Assembly: GCA_021777135.1 (NCBI GenBank)
Contig: JAJYDX010000002.1
Coordinates: 115,619 to 179,618 of the forward strand
Direction: 5' to 3'
From: a bacterium
GTDB taxonomy: Bacteria; SZUA-79; Acidulodesulfobacterales; Acidulodesulfobacteraceae
Length of the DNA: 64,000 nt
The notes beneath the pieces are model-generated. The model had not been told where the DNA came from and did no database searches. It worked only from the letters and a program-made list of their open reading frames with translations. Each line of letters starts with the position of its first letter. The first letter of the stretch is position 1. Made by a program: the position numbers and the translations under genes. This document shows, piece by piece, positions 16,222 to 25,053 of the stretch.

Positions 16222-17919
16222 ATGTCCGATATAAATAGCTATACCGGTAAATGGCTTCCCGTTCTACATTTTCATCTTCCGTTCGTTAGGCATCCGGAAA
16301 GTTCTAGATATTTAGAAGAGGAATGGTACTTTGAAGCGGTTACCGAAACGTATCTTCCGCTTCTGGAAACTTTCGATAACCTTGAAAACGACAATATTGA
16401 TTTTAAATTGACAATGTCTTTAACTCCGACGCTTTTAAGCATGATGAATGACGATTTATTGTCGGAACGCCTTAAGGATTATATAAGCGCGAGGCTTAAA
16501 GTTTTAGACGAAGAGGCTTTTAGGACAGAAGGAGACCCGGATTTTCATCCGGTAACTTTATTTTACAGGCAGAGATATAAAAACTGGTACTCTAAAATAA
16601 AAACGGAAGGCGGAAAATATCTTATAGCGGAATTTTTAAAGCATTTTAATAAAGGACGCTTAGATATCATTACTTCGGCGGCTACGCACGCTTTTTTAAT
16701 TTCTATGGTAGGAGAGCCTGAGGCCATAACTGCGCAGATAGAAGTGGGCATAAAAACTCACGAAGATATTTTAGGCATTACGCCAAGAGGTATTTGGCTT
16801 CCTGAATGCGGTTACACCGAAGGCTTCGACGCTATACTTAATAAATATGGAATTTATTATACCTTTTTAGACAGGCACGGTATTGATTCAGCTAATCCTA
16901 ATCCTATTAACGGATGTTTTTCGCCGGTAGTGACTCCTTTTAACGTAGTGATGTTCGGAAGGGACCCGGAAAGTTCGCGTCAAGTTTGGTCGTCTAAGGA
17001 AGGATATCCTGGAACGCCTGTTTACAGGGAGTTTTACAGGGACGTAGGGTTCGATTTGGATTTACCCCACCTTACCCCCTTAAGGCATGGAAGCCTTAAG
17101 ACTTTTACCGGACTTAAATATTACGCTATTACGGGGCAGGGAAATTACAAAAATGCGTATAGACCGTCTGCAGCTAAACGGCAGGCTTATGAACATGGAG
17201 CGCAGTTTGTTTATCACAGGGAGCTTCAGGCCGAGTATCTAAAAGAATTTATTAACGAGCCGGTCATAGTGTCAATGTACGACGCTGAATTATTCGGACA
17301 CTGGTGGTTCGAAGGTCCGTGGTGGCTTGAAGCTGTTTTTAGGAGAATGAATGAAAACAATTCAGTAAAACCGGCAAAAGCCAAAGATATTTCCGATAAT
17401 ACTATTTATAAGCTTAAAAGCATATTAAAGAAGTACAAAAATAATAATAACGTCTTTTCTGCCGGTATTCTTGAAGAAATAAACAAAAAAAACGCAAAAA
17501 ACGGCGTATTTATAGCGCAGCCGGCTACATCGTCATGGGGCGGAGGCGGATATGCGGAAGTATGGCTTAACGGGAAAAACGATTCAATCCAGCCTTTTTT
17601 ATCTGATTTATCGATAAAACTGATAGATATTTGCAAAAACCAATATAATCGTGTAAAATATCCCGAAGTTTTAGACCAGGCGGCCAGGGAGCTTATCTTG
17701 GCTCAATCCAGCGACTGGCCTTTTATGCTCACTACGGGACAGGCAGTAAGCTATGCCGAGAGAAGAATTAAGGCCCATATGGTAAGGGCAAAAAGATGTA
17801 TTTTAATGTCGATAGGCGAAGAAGCATTTGACAAAATCTGGTTCGAAGACATATCCTATAAAGACAATTTATTTCCGCGCTTGAACGCAAAAGAATTATA
17901 CGGAAAAAACATATGCTAA
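16222..17919 (+). CDS. GH57 1,4-alpha-glucan branching enzyme
   Basis: Introduces alpha-1,6 branches into alpha-1,4 glucan. The 565 residues follow the TK1436/Thermus-type GH57 branching enzymes. LHFHLPFVRHPE opens the barrel. GIWLPECGYTEGFDAI (about residues 192-207) contains the catalytic Glu nucleophile. YDAELFGHWWFEGPWWLE (about 353-370) contains the catalytic Asp. A C-terminal helical DUF1957-type region ends the protein (LILAQSSDWPFMLTTGQAVSYAERR). AGAGG about 11 bases before the ATG supports the start. Branching fits the downstream glgA, since no GH13 glgB is present here. Confidence 0.9.
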   Translation: MSDINSYTGKWLPVLHFHLPFVRHPESSRYLEEEWYFEAVTETYLPLLETFDNLENDNIDFKLTMSLTPTLLSMMNDDLLSERLKDYISARLKVLDEEAFRTEGDPDFHPVTLFYRQRYKNWYSKIKTEGGKYLIAEFLKHFNKGRLDIITSAATHAFLISMVGEPEAITAQIEVGIKTHEDILGITPRGIWLPECGYTEGFDAILNKYGIYYTFLDRHGIDSANPNPINGCFSPVVTPFNVVMFGRDPESSRQVWSSKEGYPGTPVYREFYRDVGFDLDLPHLTPLRHGSLKTFTGLKYYAITGQGNYKNAYRPSAAKRQAYEHGAQFVYHRELQAEYLKEFINEPVIVSMYDAELFGHWWFEGPWWLEAVFRRMNENNSVKPAKAKDISDNTIYKLKSILKKYKNNNNVFSAGILEEINKKNAKNGVFIAQPATSSWGGGGYAEVWLNGKNDSIQPFLSDLSIKLIDICKNQYNRVKYPEVLDQAARELILAQSSDWPFMLTTGQAVSYAERRIKAHMVRAKRCILMSIGEEAFDKIWFEDISYKDNLFPRLNAKELYGKNIC

Positions 17920-17933
17920 GTTTTGATAATGAA

Positions 17934-17962
17934 CTTTAATTTTGCTATATGCAAAATCAAAG
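17934..17962. promoter_or_regulatory. Inverted repeat before GH57 gene 2 (possible operator)
   Basis: The 12-base arms CTTTAATTTTGC (17934-17945) and GCAAAATCAAAG (17951-17962) pair with one mismatch around a 5-base loop. The right arm is identical to a 12-mer before glgA (22014-22025). There is no T-tract after it, so it is not an ordinary terminator. It ends 16 bases before the start codon. Confidence 0.5.
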
Positions 17963-17978
17963 AAGGAATATAAATTAG

Positions 17979-19784
17979 ATGAATTTAGTATTGTGGTGGC
18001 ATATGCACCAGCCAGACTACAGGGATATTAACGGCGAGTTTATGCTTCCATGGGTTTATCTCCACGCGATAAAAGATTACGTAGATATGCCCCTTAACAT
18101 TGCCGCGTCTTCCGGTATGAAAGCCAACATAAATATCACTCCGGTTTTAATAGACCAATGGCAGGATTATAATTACCGCATAGAAAAAGCCCTTTTGGAA
18201 CCCGATGAGGACGCAGCTATTAATATATTGCCGGACCGTTTTTTAAGACCGCTGCTCGTTAAAAATTTAGACAACGGCGATGACGACGCGAAATTATGGA
18301 TGTCGGACCATTACAGATGGGCAAATTATGAAAGGATGGTTTCCAGATTTGACGAATATAAAACGCTATACGATCTTGCATCTTCGGATGCAAGCCGCGT
18401 TTATTTAAACGATGCTTTTTATTTTGACCTTTGCGTTTGGTTTCATCTTGCATGGTGCGGCGAATGGATAAAGAAATACGACCCGATAATTAAGCATTTT
18501 ATAAATAAAGGCTTTAATTATACCTATGCGGATAGAAGGCTTCTGCTTAAAAGAATTTTAGAATGGTTGAAATACGGTATTTCTTTATATGGATTTCCAG
18601 CAGTCAAGGGGGGAGCCGCGCCTTCTTCATTTCCGGAATATCCTGATATGCTCGAAAATAGTAAAATAAAAGAGTTGAGCGAGAAAAATAAAGGGGAATA
18701 CGAAATTACGCTTTCCCCGCACTATCATCCTATAATTCCGCTGCTTCTGGACATCCATTGCGGAGGCGTGTCGGCTCAGATGACCGGCATATCTTACGAA
18801 CCGTTATATATGGAAAAATATAACTACGGATTAGAGAGGGCAAAATGCCACATGGATTCTTTAGATAAATACTATCAGTCTGTAGCAAATAAAAATAAAA
18901 TTAAAGCTTTATGGCCGTCAGAAGGAGCCCTTTCTTCTGAATCGCTTGAACTTTTTAACGGATACGGCATAAATATTTGCGCTAGCGGGGAAGAGCTTCT
19001 GTCGTCATCTTTAGGATTAGACGCCCATAAACCGGTGTTTTCCCAGGGTAAAAATATTTTGCCTCTTTATACGGTCTATAAATGGAAGGATACGGACCTT
19101 AAAATAATTTTCAGGGATTCCGGGCTTTCTGATTTAATAGGTTTTACTTACGCAAAATGGAGAGGCGACGATGCGGCCAATAACCTTATAAACAAACTCA
19201 ATTCTGTTGACGACTACGACAAAGAAGCAGTTGTATCGATTATATTAGACGGAGAAAATGCCTGGGAATATTACTACGAAAACGGTTTTTACTTTTTAAA
19301 CGATTTATATTCCCTAATATCTTCGTCAGTTAAAATAAATCCTCTTTTGTTAAGCGAAGTTTGCGCGAAGCCCGATGTTTCAAGATTAGTTAAGCTGGAT
19401 TATATCATGCCGGGTTCATGGGTAAACGGAAATCTTAGAATGTGGGTAGGAGAAGCACAAAAAAATAAAGCGTGGGCATTGCTTAACGATGCTAAAGACG
19501 TATTATTGGATTCAATTAAAAGCGGAAAAATGAATACAAATGACATCGGAAACGCCTTAAAAAATCTTATGGCGGCTGAAGGTTCCGACTGGTTCTGGTG
19601 GCTAGGGGAAGACAGTCCTCTTTTTTCGCAGTCTTCCATGGAAAAAATTTTTAGGAATTTTTTAAAAAATATTTATCTAACCGCCGGAATCCCGGTTCCG
19701 GAAAAATTATTCGAATCGTTATCCTCCACAAAAAATACTATAGCCGAAATGGGTGGAATGATGAAAAGAGGTCACGAACTTTAA
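17979..19784 (+). CDS. GH57 alpha-amylase/amylopullulanase-like glycosidase
   Basis: A 601-residue cytoplasmic GH57 enzyme (no signal peptide). It starts with LVLWWHMHQPDYRD, the conserved region 1 with HxHQP. ALWPSEGALSSESLELF (about residues 308-324) is region 3 with the catalytic Glu. IILDGENAWEYY (about 423-434) is region 4 with the catalytic Asp. This arrangement matches the alpha-amylase/alpha-mannosidase-like COG1449 branch of GH57, whose members hydrolyse alpha-glucans or transfer between them. The exact specificity (amylase, amylopullulanase, debranching) cannot be read from sequence. It sits between the branching enzyme and the glucanotransferase, and the upstream hairpin may control it. 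Confidence 0.85.
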   Translation: MNLVLWWHMHQPDYRDINGEFMLPWVYLHAIKDYVDMPLNIAASSGMKANINITPVLIDQWQDYNYRIEKALLEPDEDAAINILPDRFLRPLLVKNLDNGDDDAKLWMSDHYRWANYERMVSRFDEYKTLYDLASSDASRVYLNDAFYFDLCVWFHLAWCGEWIKKYDPIIKHFINKGFNYTYADRRLLLKRILEWLKYGISLYGFPAVKGGAAPSSFPEYPDMLENSKIKELSEKNKGEYEITLSPHYHPIIPLLLDIHCGGVSAQMTGISYEPLYMEKYNYGLERAKCHMDSLDKYYQSVANKNKIKALWPSEGALSSESLELFNGYGINICASGEELLSSSLGLDAHKPVFSQGKNILPLYTVYKWKDTDLKIIFRDSGLSDLIGFTYAKWRGDDAANNLINKLNSVDDYDKEAVVSIILDGENAWEYYYENGFYFLNDLYSLISSSVKINPLLLSEVCAKPDVSRLVKLDYIMPGSWVNGNLRMWVGEAQKNKAWALLNDAKDVLLDSIKSGKMNTNDIGNALKNLMAAEGSDWFWWLGEDSPLFSQSSMEKIFRNFLKNIYLTAGIPVPEKLFESLSSTKNTIAEMGGMMKRGHEL

Positions 19785-19811
19785 TATATAATAATAACTA
19801 AAATAATAAAT

Positions 19812-22001
19812 ATGACCAAATTTGTTTTAGGTTTTCACTGCCACCAGCCGGTCGGAAACTTTGATTTTATTTTTAAGGAAGTTCATTTAAAATCATACAG
19901 TCCTCTTATAAGGGCTATGTCTTCGCTTAACGTAAAATTTTGCCTCCATGCTTCAGGCATACTTCTTGAATGGTGGGAAAAGAATGACCCCTCATTAATT
20001 AAAATTATCTCGGAAGGCGTCGAAAAAGGTTCGATAGAGATTGTCGGAGGAGGCTATTACGAGCCTATACTTGCGTCTATTCCTGGAAAAGACAGATTAA
20101 GACAGCTTGAAATGTTCAATGCGGCATTAAAAAAGCTTTTCGGAAAATATCCGTCGGGCGCATGGATAACCGAAAGAATATGGCAGCCCGATATCATAAA
20201 AGATTTAAAGGAAGCAGGATTGAATTACGCTTTTTTGGACGATTTTCAATTTTTTCAGGCAGGAGTATCTAAAGGCGATATAGATAATATTTTCAGGACG
20301 GAATACGACGGGCGGTATCTTGACGTTTTTCCGATACACGAAAGATTAAGATATAAAATACCTTTTGCCGAACCGGAAGAATCTTTAAATGAAATAATTA
20401 ATTTAAACGGCAGATGTTCTAATCTTTCGGTTATGTTTGACGACGGCGAAAAAATGGGCGGATGGCCTGATACTTACGAATGGGTTTACGGTAAAGACGG
20501 AAACAATGGATGGCTCTATAATTTTATTAACGAAGCAAAATATAATGATGATTATTCAAGCAATATAAGCTTTGAGCTCCCATCCGATATTTTAAAAGGG
20601 GACAAGTTTGCCGATTCTTCAAGAGTTCCCGTATATCTGCCTGTTTCTAGTTACAGGGAGATGGGAGAGTGGACTCTTTCCGTAAACCAAAGACGCGAAT
20701 ATGAAGAAATTAAGGCGCAAAATCCTTCCGCCCCGCTAAGCGGGGGTATCTGGCATAATTTTTTAACGAGGTATCCAGAGGCAAACCTTCACCATAAAAG
20801 AATGTTAAACCTAAGCCATAAGATAAATTATTCGGGAAAAAATTATGGCAAATACCTTGACGGAGCATTAAATGAGCTCTTCAAGTCGCAGGCTAACGAT
20901 GCATATTGGCACGGCGTTTTCGGCGGCATTTACCTGCCTCATTTAAGAAGGGGAATACGCGCCGCTCTCTTGAGGTCTTATAAGCTTTATAAAGATGCCG
21001 TTAAAAAACATATTGAAAATGAACATTATGATTTTGACTCTGACGGAGAAAACGAAATACTGCTTTCAAATGACTACTGGTGCATAATATATAAGCCGTC
21101 CTCAGGTTCTTTTTCGGCGTTGGATTGCATAAAAGAAGATTTAATTCATTCATTGGGCGACGTATTTTGCCTGCATAAAGAGTACGATATTATAAAATTA
21201 AAAGAAGACAGATTGAGAAAATCTGCAGGAGAACAAAAAAGCGGCGGGTCTAAAGACGGCGGAAACGGAGGAGCTGAACCTCCGGCAACAATACATAAAG
21301 AGGCTAAATATCCTTCAGACCTGTGCGATGATGATTTAATAATATATAATGATGCTCTTCCCGCCTTTGAAATCTTATTTAACGATGCAAAGATTTATTT
21401 TAAGGACGAATATATAGAAGAAGACGAAAATAAAGGTTGCCTGATGATTAAAGCCGCCGGATTCATAAAAGAAAATTCGGAACAGTGCTTCGATAAAGAG
21501 GTTAATGCAGACATTAAAAACGATAAGAATAGCAAGGCTAACAATGCGGTAGAAAAAGCATATTTAGACTTAAAAATAAACATAGGCAGGTTTCTGGATT
21601 TCTCTATTAATTCCAATATAAAAACTGCCGGAAAGCTTGACATAATTTACAGGTTTGCTTTTCCAGGCGGAAACGGTCCTGCCGTAAATATCGATATTGA
21701 CGGAGATATAAAAGGATTAAACGATAATATCAAAAAAGAAGTAAAGACCGGAAACGAAAACTTTGTATATCTAAGCGATTCTTTCTGGGGCGGAAAGATA
21801 AATATTAAGGAGCTGACGGAAACGGAATTTATTAAAAAATACGATTTGTTTTTTAAGCCGATAACTACAATTTCTCTTTCGGAAAGCGGATACGAAAGAA
21901 TTTTTCAGGGCGTAGAGCTTAAATATAGTTTTAATTTACCGATAGAAGAAGATTTTAGTAGTATAATAACTATAGATATAGAAAAGATATTTGTTTCATG
22001 A
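19812..22001 (+). CDS. GH57 4-alpha-glucanotransferase
   Basis: Moves maltodextrin segments between glucan chains. The 729 residues resemble the Thermococcus litoralis-type enzyme. FVLGFHCHQPVGNFD gives region 1, GAWITERIWQPDIIKD (about residues 116-131) carries the catalytic Glu, and MFDDGEKMGGWPDTYEW (about 212-228) carries the acid/base Asp. C-terminal beta domains of the DUF1925/DUF1926 kind follow (FGGIYLPHLRRGIRAA, then a beta-rich end). A Gly/Lys/Glu-rich insert lies at about residues 468-500 and looks like a flexible linker. It is 27 bases after the previous GH57 gene, so the two are cotranscribed. Confidence 0.9.
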   Translation: MTKFVLGFHCHQPVGNFDFIFKEVHLKSYSPLIRAMSSLNVKFCLHASGILLEWWEKNDPSLIKIISEGVEKGSIEIVGGGYYEPILASIPGKDRLRQLEMFNAALKKLFGKYPSGAWITERIWQPDIIKDLKEAGLNYAFLDDFQFFQAGVSKGDIDNIFRTEYDGRYLDVFPIHERLRYKIPFAEPEESLNEIINLNGRCSNLSVMFDDGEKMGGWPDTYEWVYGKDGNNGWLYNFINEAKYNDDYSSNISFELPSDILKGDKFADSSRVPVYLPVSSYREMGEWTLSVNQRREYEEIKAQNPSAPLSGGIWHNFLTRYPEANLHHKRMLNLSHKINYSGKNYGKYLDGALNELFKSQANDAYWHGVFGGIYLPHLRRGIRAALLRSYKLYKDAVKKHIENEHYDFDSDGENEILLSNDYWCIIYKPSSGSFSALDCIKEDLIHSLGDVFCLHKEYDIIKLKEDRLRKSAGEQKSGGSKDGGNGGAEPPATIHKEAKYPSDLCDDDLIIYNDALPAFEILFNDAKIYFKDEYIEEDENKGCLMIKAAGFIKENSEQCFDKEVNADIKNDKNSKANNAVEKAYLDLKINIGRFLDFSINSNIKTAGKLDIIYRFAFPGGNGPAVNIDIDGDIKGLNDNIKKEVKTGNENFVYLSDSFWGGKINIKELTETEFIKKYDLFFKPITTISLSESGYERIFQGVELKYSFNLPIEEDFSSIITIDIEKIFVS

Positions 22002-22005
22002 TGGC

Positions 22006-22023
22006 TTGATTTTGCAAAATCAA
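22006..22023. promoter_or_regulatory. Perfect 18-bp palindrome before glgA (possible operator)
   Basis: TTGATTTTGCAAAATCAA is a perfect palindrome lying 34 bases before the glgA start. The 12-mer GCAAAATCAAAG (22014-22025) recurs exactly at 17951-17962 before another gene of the glucan cluster. That suggests binding by a common regulator. No T-tract follows, so termination is unlikely. Confidence 0.55.
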
Positions 22024-22057
22024 AGATAATAAATTGGGATAATAACCGTCAAACGAA

Positions 22058-23650
22058 ATGAGCGAGTTTAATAATGAAATATGGTTTGTGGGGGCGGAAA
22101 TGTCGCCTTTGGTTAAAGCCGGAGGGCTGGGCGACGTAATGGGAAGCCTGCCTAAAGTTTTACTGAAGTCGGGTATTAATATTAGGGTCGTTATTCCTTA
22201 TTACAAAAATATAATTCCAGAAAACCTTATAGAAATAAAAGAAGTATATCCTGCCGGAAAAGTAAATTTTGGAGAAATTCCTTTTGAATTTGGAATTAAA
22301 ACCGGTTTTGCAATGGGCGATATTCCTATCGTATTGATAGAACAGAATCATTTTTTTAATAGAGAAGACGTTTATGGTTCTCATGGCGGAGTTTGCGCAT
22401 ACAAGGACAATCTGTGGAGGTATGCGATGTTTGCCCACGGAACCGCCTACGCCATGAAAATTTTAGGTATCCCGCTGATAGTACACGCGCATGATTGGTC
22501 TGGAGGCTTGGTTCCCGCCGTTATAAGGCAGACGCTAGGCGATAAAAAAGTTCTAATAGAAGGAACGTCGGAAGGCATATTAAACGCAAAATTAGGCAGG
22601 CGCATAAACGCAAAAGGACTGAGACCCGCTATAGTTTTTACTATTCATAACCTTGCTTATCAAGGCGTTTACGGCATTGACGACTTTTACGATATCGGAC
22701 TGGATTTCAGATATAATTCTTCTGAAGCGTTTGAACATTTCGGAACATTTAACAGCCTTAAAGGAGGAATAAAGCTTTCTGACGCAGTTACGACCGTAAG
22801 CCCGACCTATTCAAACGAAATTACTACTCCAGAGTTCGGGTTCGGATTGGACGGCGAGCTTGAAATGTTTAAAAGAAGCGGAAGGCTTAATGGAATACTT
22901 AACGGAATAGATTTAGATTACTGGAACCCTAAAACCGACAGGCTCGTAAGCCATAATTTAAATTTAAAAGACGATAAATATACGCTTAAAGATTATAAGG
23001 CTTGGGAAAATTTTAAAGCTAAGAATAAAAAAGCGCTTTTTTCGGATATTTCTATGTCTTTAAAAACCGGTCCGGAAGGAAAGCCATTTCCTCTTATAGG
23101 CGTAGTGAGCAGGCTTACCGAAGAAAAAGGCATAGACGAATTTTTAGATTCGCTTTTTAACTGGAAGGATTTTCCTTTTCAGGTCGTTATACTCGGAAGC
23201 GGCAGGGATAATATCGAAGATAAAGCCAATTATCTTTCTAAAATATATAGAGACAAGGTTTATGCTATTACCGGCAGTTACAACGAAACTTTATCCCACA
23301 AAATATACGCGGCGTCCGATATATTTGTCATGCCTTCTAAGTTTGAGCCTTGCGGACTGTCGCAGATGATAGCCATGAGATACGGATGCGTTGTAGCTGC
23401 GGCTGATACAGGGGGTCTTCACGATACGGTTTCCGATATGACTGATTTAAGCGAAAAAAATCCGTCAGGCATATTAATTAAACATGCAAATCCAGACGCG
23501 GTAGCATGGGCGTTGAACGCATTATATAACTGCTATATAGAAGACGGCTCAAAATGGCACAATCTTGTGATTAACTCAGCCAATAAACACTTTGGATGGG
23601 GCGATTCCGCGAAGATTTATGAAAACCTTTATTATAATATTATAAAATAG
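22058..23650 (+). CDS. glgA: Glycogen synthase (GT5)
   Basis: Extends alpha-1,4-glucan from a nucleotide-glucose donor. The 530 residues open with WFVGAEMSPLVKAGGLGDVM, the Lys-x-Gly-Gly-Leu donor-binding motif of GT5 synthases. YQGVYGIDDFYDIG and TTVSPTYSNEI follow. The C-terminal Rossmann domain has VVSRLTEEKGIDEF and PSKFEPCGLSQMIAMRYG with the conserved Glu and Cys. ADP-glucose pyrophosphorylase and a phosphorylase are not adjacent. With the three GH57 enzymes it forms a complete build/branch/trim set. Eukaryotic-like UDP-glucose use cannot be excluded. Confidence 0.95.
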   Translation: MSEFNNEIWFVGAEMSPLVKAGGLGDVMGSLPKVLLKSGINIRVVIPYYKNIIPENLIEIKEVYPAGKVNFGEIPFEFGIKTGFAMGDIPIVLIEQNHFFNREDVYGSHGGVCAYKDNLWRYAMFAHGTAYAMKILGIPLIVHAHDWSGGLVPAVIRQTLGDKKVLIEGTSEGILNAKLGRRINAKGLRPAIVFTIHNLAYQGVYGIDDFYDIGLDFRYNSSEAFEHFGTFNSLKGGIKLSDAVTTVSPTYSNEITTPEFGFGLDGELEMFKRSGRLNGILNGIDLDYWNPKTDRLVSHNLNLKDDKYTLKDYKAWENFKAKNKKALFSDISMSLKTGPEGKPFPLIGVVSRLTEEKGIDEFLDSLFNWKDFPFQVVILGSGRDNIEDKANYLSKIYRDKVYAITGSYNETLSHKIYAASDIFVMPSKFEPCGLSQMIAMRYGCVVAAADTGGLHDTVSDMTDLSEKNPSGILIKHANPDAVAWALNALYNCYIEDGSKWHNLVINSANKHFGWGDSAKIYENLYYNIIK

Positions 23651-23660
23651 CCCATTTAAG

Positions 23661-25019
23661 ATGCTCGTATTAATTAAAATCATATCGATAATATTTTCTG
23701 CCGCAGTTTTAATTACGCTTGCCGTTAAAAAACCTGAATTAAAAAGTTTTTTTGAAAAGGCAGGTATTTTCGGAATATTTTTATTCGCGCTTTTTATACC
23801 GCTTAAAGACGGTTTTGCTGTTTTCGGCATGGTAACCGCGGTTATATTTTTTATTGCTTATAAAATTGCCGGACGGGATATTTCAATTGCTAAAACCGAT
23901 TTTAACGTTCCATTATTTTTGTATCTCGGATTAGTTTTAGCTTCTTTTGCATGGACTTATAATATATTAGACAGTTTTAACGAAGGGGGCGAAATAGTTT
24001 ATTTCGCACTTTTCTTTTTTGCGGCTGCCGGTTTATTGAACACTAAAAAAAGAATAAATTTTATGGTTTATACTTTTACGTTTTCAGTATGTATTGCTAT
24101 AATTTACGGATTTTTTCAGGGAATATATATAAACGCGCTCCATTCCTCAGGCAGGCTTACTGGACCGATAGGCAACTGGGTCGGTTTTCCGGTACAGGTT
24201 TCTTACGGCCTGGTAGTAATTATATCTTATTATATGCTTGATTTTAAAAGAAAAGGGGAGAGCCTGTCGGCATCCTTAACAGGTATAATTCCAGGAGTTG
24301 TGTCCGCGGTTTTTTTTGGCTTTATCATGATTCTTGGATTTTTAGATATAGCATTTGCAAAGGCGAGGTCGGCATGGCTCGGCATTATACCGGCTATTTT
24401 CGTTTTAATGTATTTCAAATCGAAAAAACTTTTTTTCATCGTATTGGCTTTGATTATTGTATTAAATATAGGGATTTTTTCTGTTTCCAAAACTTTTAAA
24501 AGCAGAATATTTTCTATGTTTAATCCAAAAATATACAGGCTGGAACTTAAAAATCACGGAGATATAGAAAGCCATATAGCGTTAATAGAATCGGCATGGG
24601 CTGTTTTTAAAAGATATCCTTTAACCGGAGTCGGAGTAGGAGCGTTTTCAAAATATTTCGACGAGCATAAAGGAGTCAGGTTTCCGTGGTACAAAAATCC
24701 TAAGACCGGCAGCAAACTATATGATTTATACGATAACTGGCCTGAGAACGGCTATATGCAGGCGCTTGCCGAAACAGGGATATTTGGTTTTTTTGCTCTT
24801 ATGTGGCTTTTCTTCCTGGGGTTGAAAAAACCTTTTAAGCTTTTTAAAGATTCCGGCGATAAATTTAAAAGGAAAATATCCGCTATGACAGTCGGAACAA
24901 GCATAATATTTTATGCTTCGTTTGCCGGAGTATCCAATATGTCTAACGACGAACTGGCTAATCTTTGGCTTTTCTTTTTAGCTTTATTTGCGGCCGTAAA
25001 TTCAATTCAGGATGCCTGA
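23661..25019 (+). CDS. O-antigen ligase/Wzy-like polytopic membrane protein
   Basis: A 452-residue protein with about 10-12 hydrophobic segments, starting at residue 3. The Wzy_C/O-antigen-ligase pattern shows in the periplasmic loop: a TGVGVGAFSKYF segment followed by DNWPENGYMQALAETGIFGF, the family's typical asparagine/glutamate-containing stretch before the last helices. Members attach undecaprenyl-linked glycans to lipid A core or polymerise repeat units. It starts 10 bases after glgA and is followed by a priming sugar transferase, so the pair probably makes a surface glycan. Other glycan genes are not present here. Confidence 0.82.
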   Translation: MLVLIKIISIIFSAAVLITLAVKKPELKSFFEKAGIFGIFLFALFIPLKDGFAVFGMVTAVIFFIAYKIAGRDISIAKTDFNVPLFLYLGLVLASFAWTYNILDSFNEGGEIVYFALFFFAAAGLLNTKKRINFMVYTFTFSVCIAIIYGFFQGIYINALHSSGRLTGPIGNWVGFPVQVSYGLVVIISYYMLDFKRKGESLSASLTGIIPGVVSAVFFGFIMILGFLDIAFAKARSAWLGIIPAIFVLMYFKSKKLFFIVLALIIVLNIGIFSVSKTFKSRIFSMFNPKIYRLELKNHGDIESHIALIESAWAVFKRYPLTGVGVGAFSKYFDEHKGVRFPWYKNPKTGSKLYDLYDNWPENGYMQALAETGIFGFFALMWLFFLGLKKPFKLFKDSGDKFKRKISAMTVGTSIIFYASFAGVSNMSNDELANLWLFFLALFAAVNSIQDA

Positions 25020-25053
25020 TAAAAATATAAAATTTTTAAAAAATATTTAGTAT

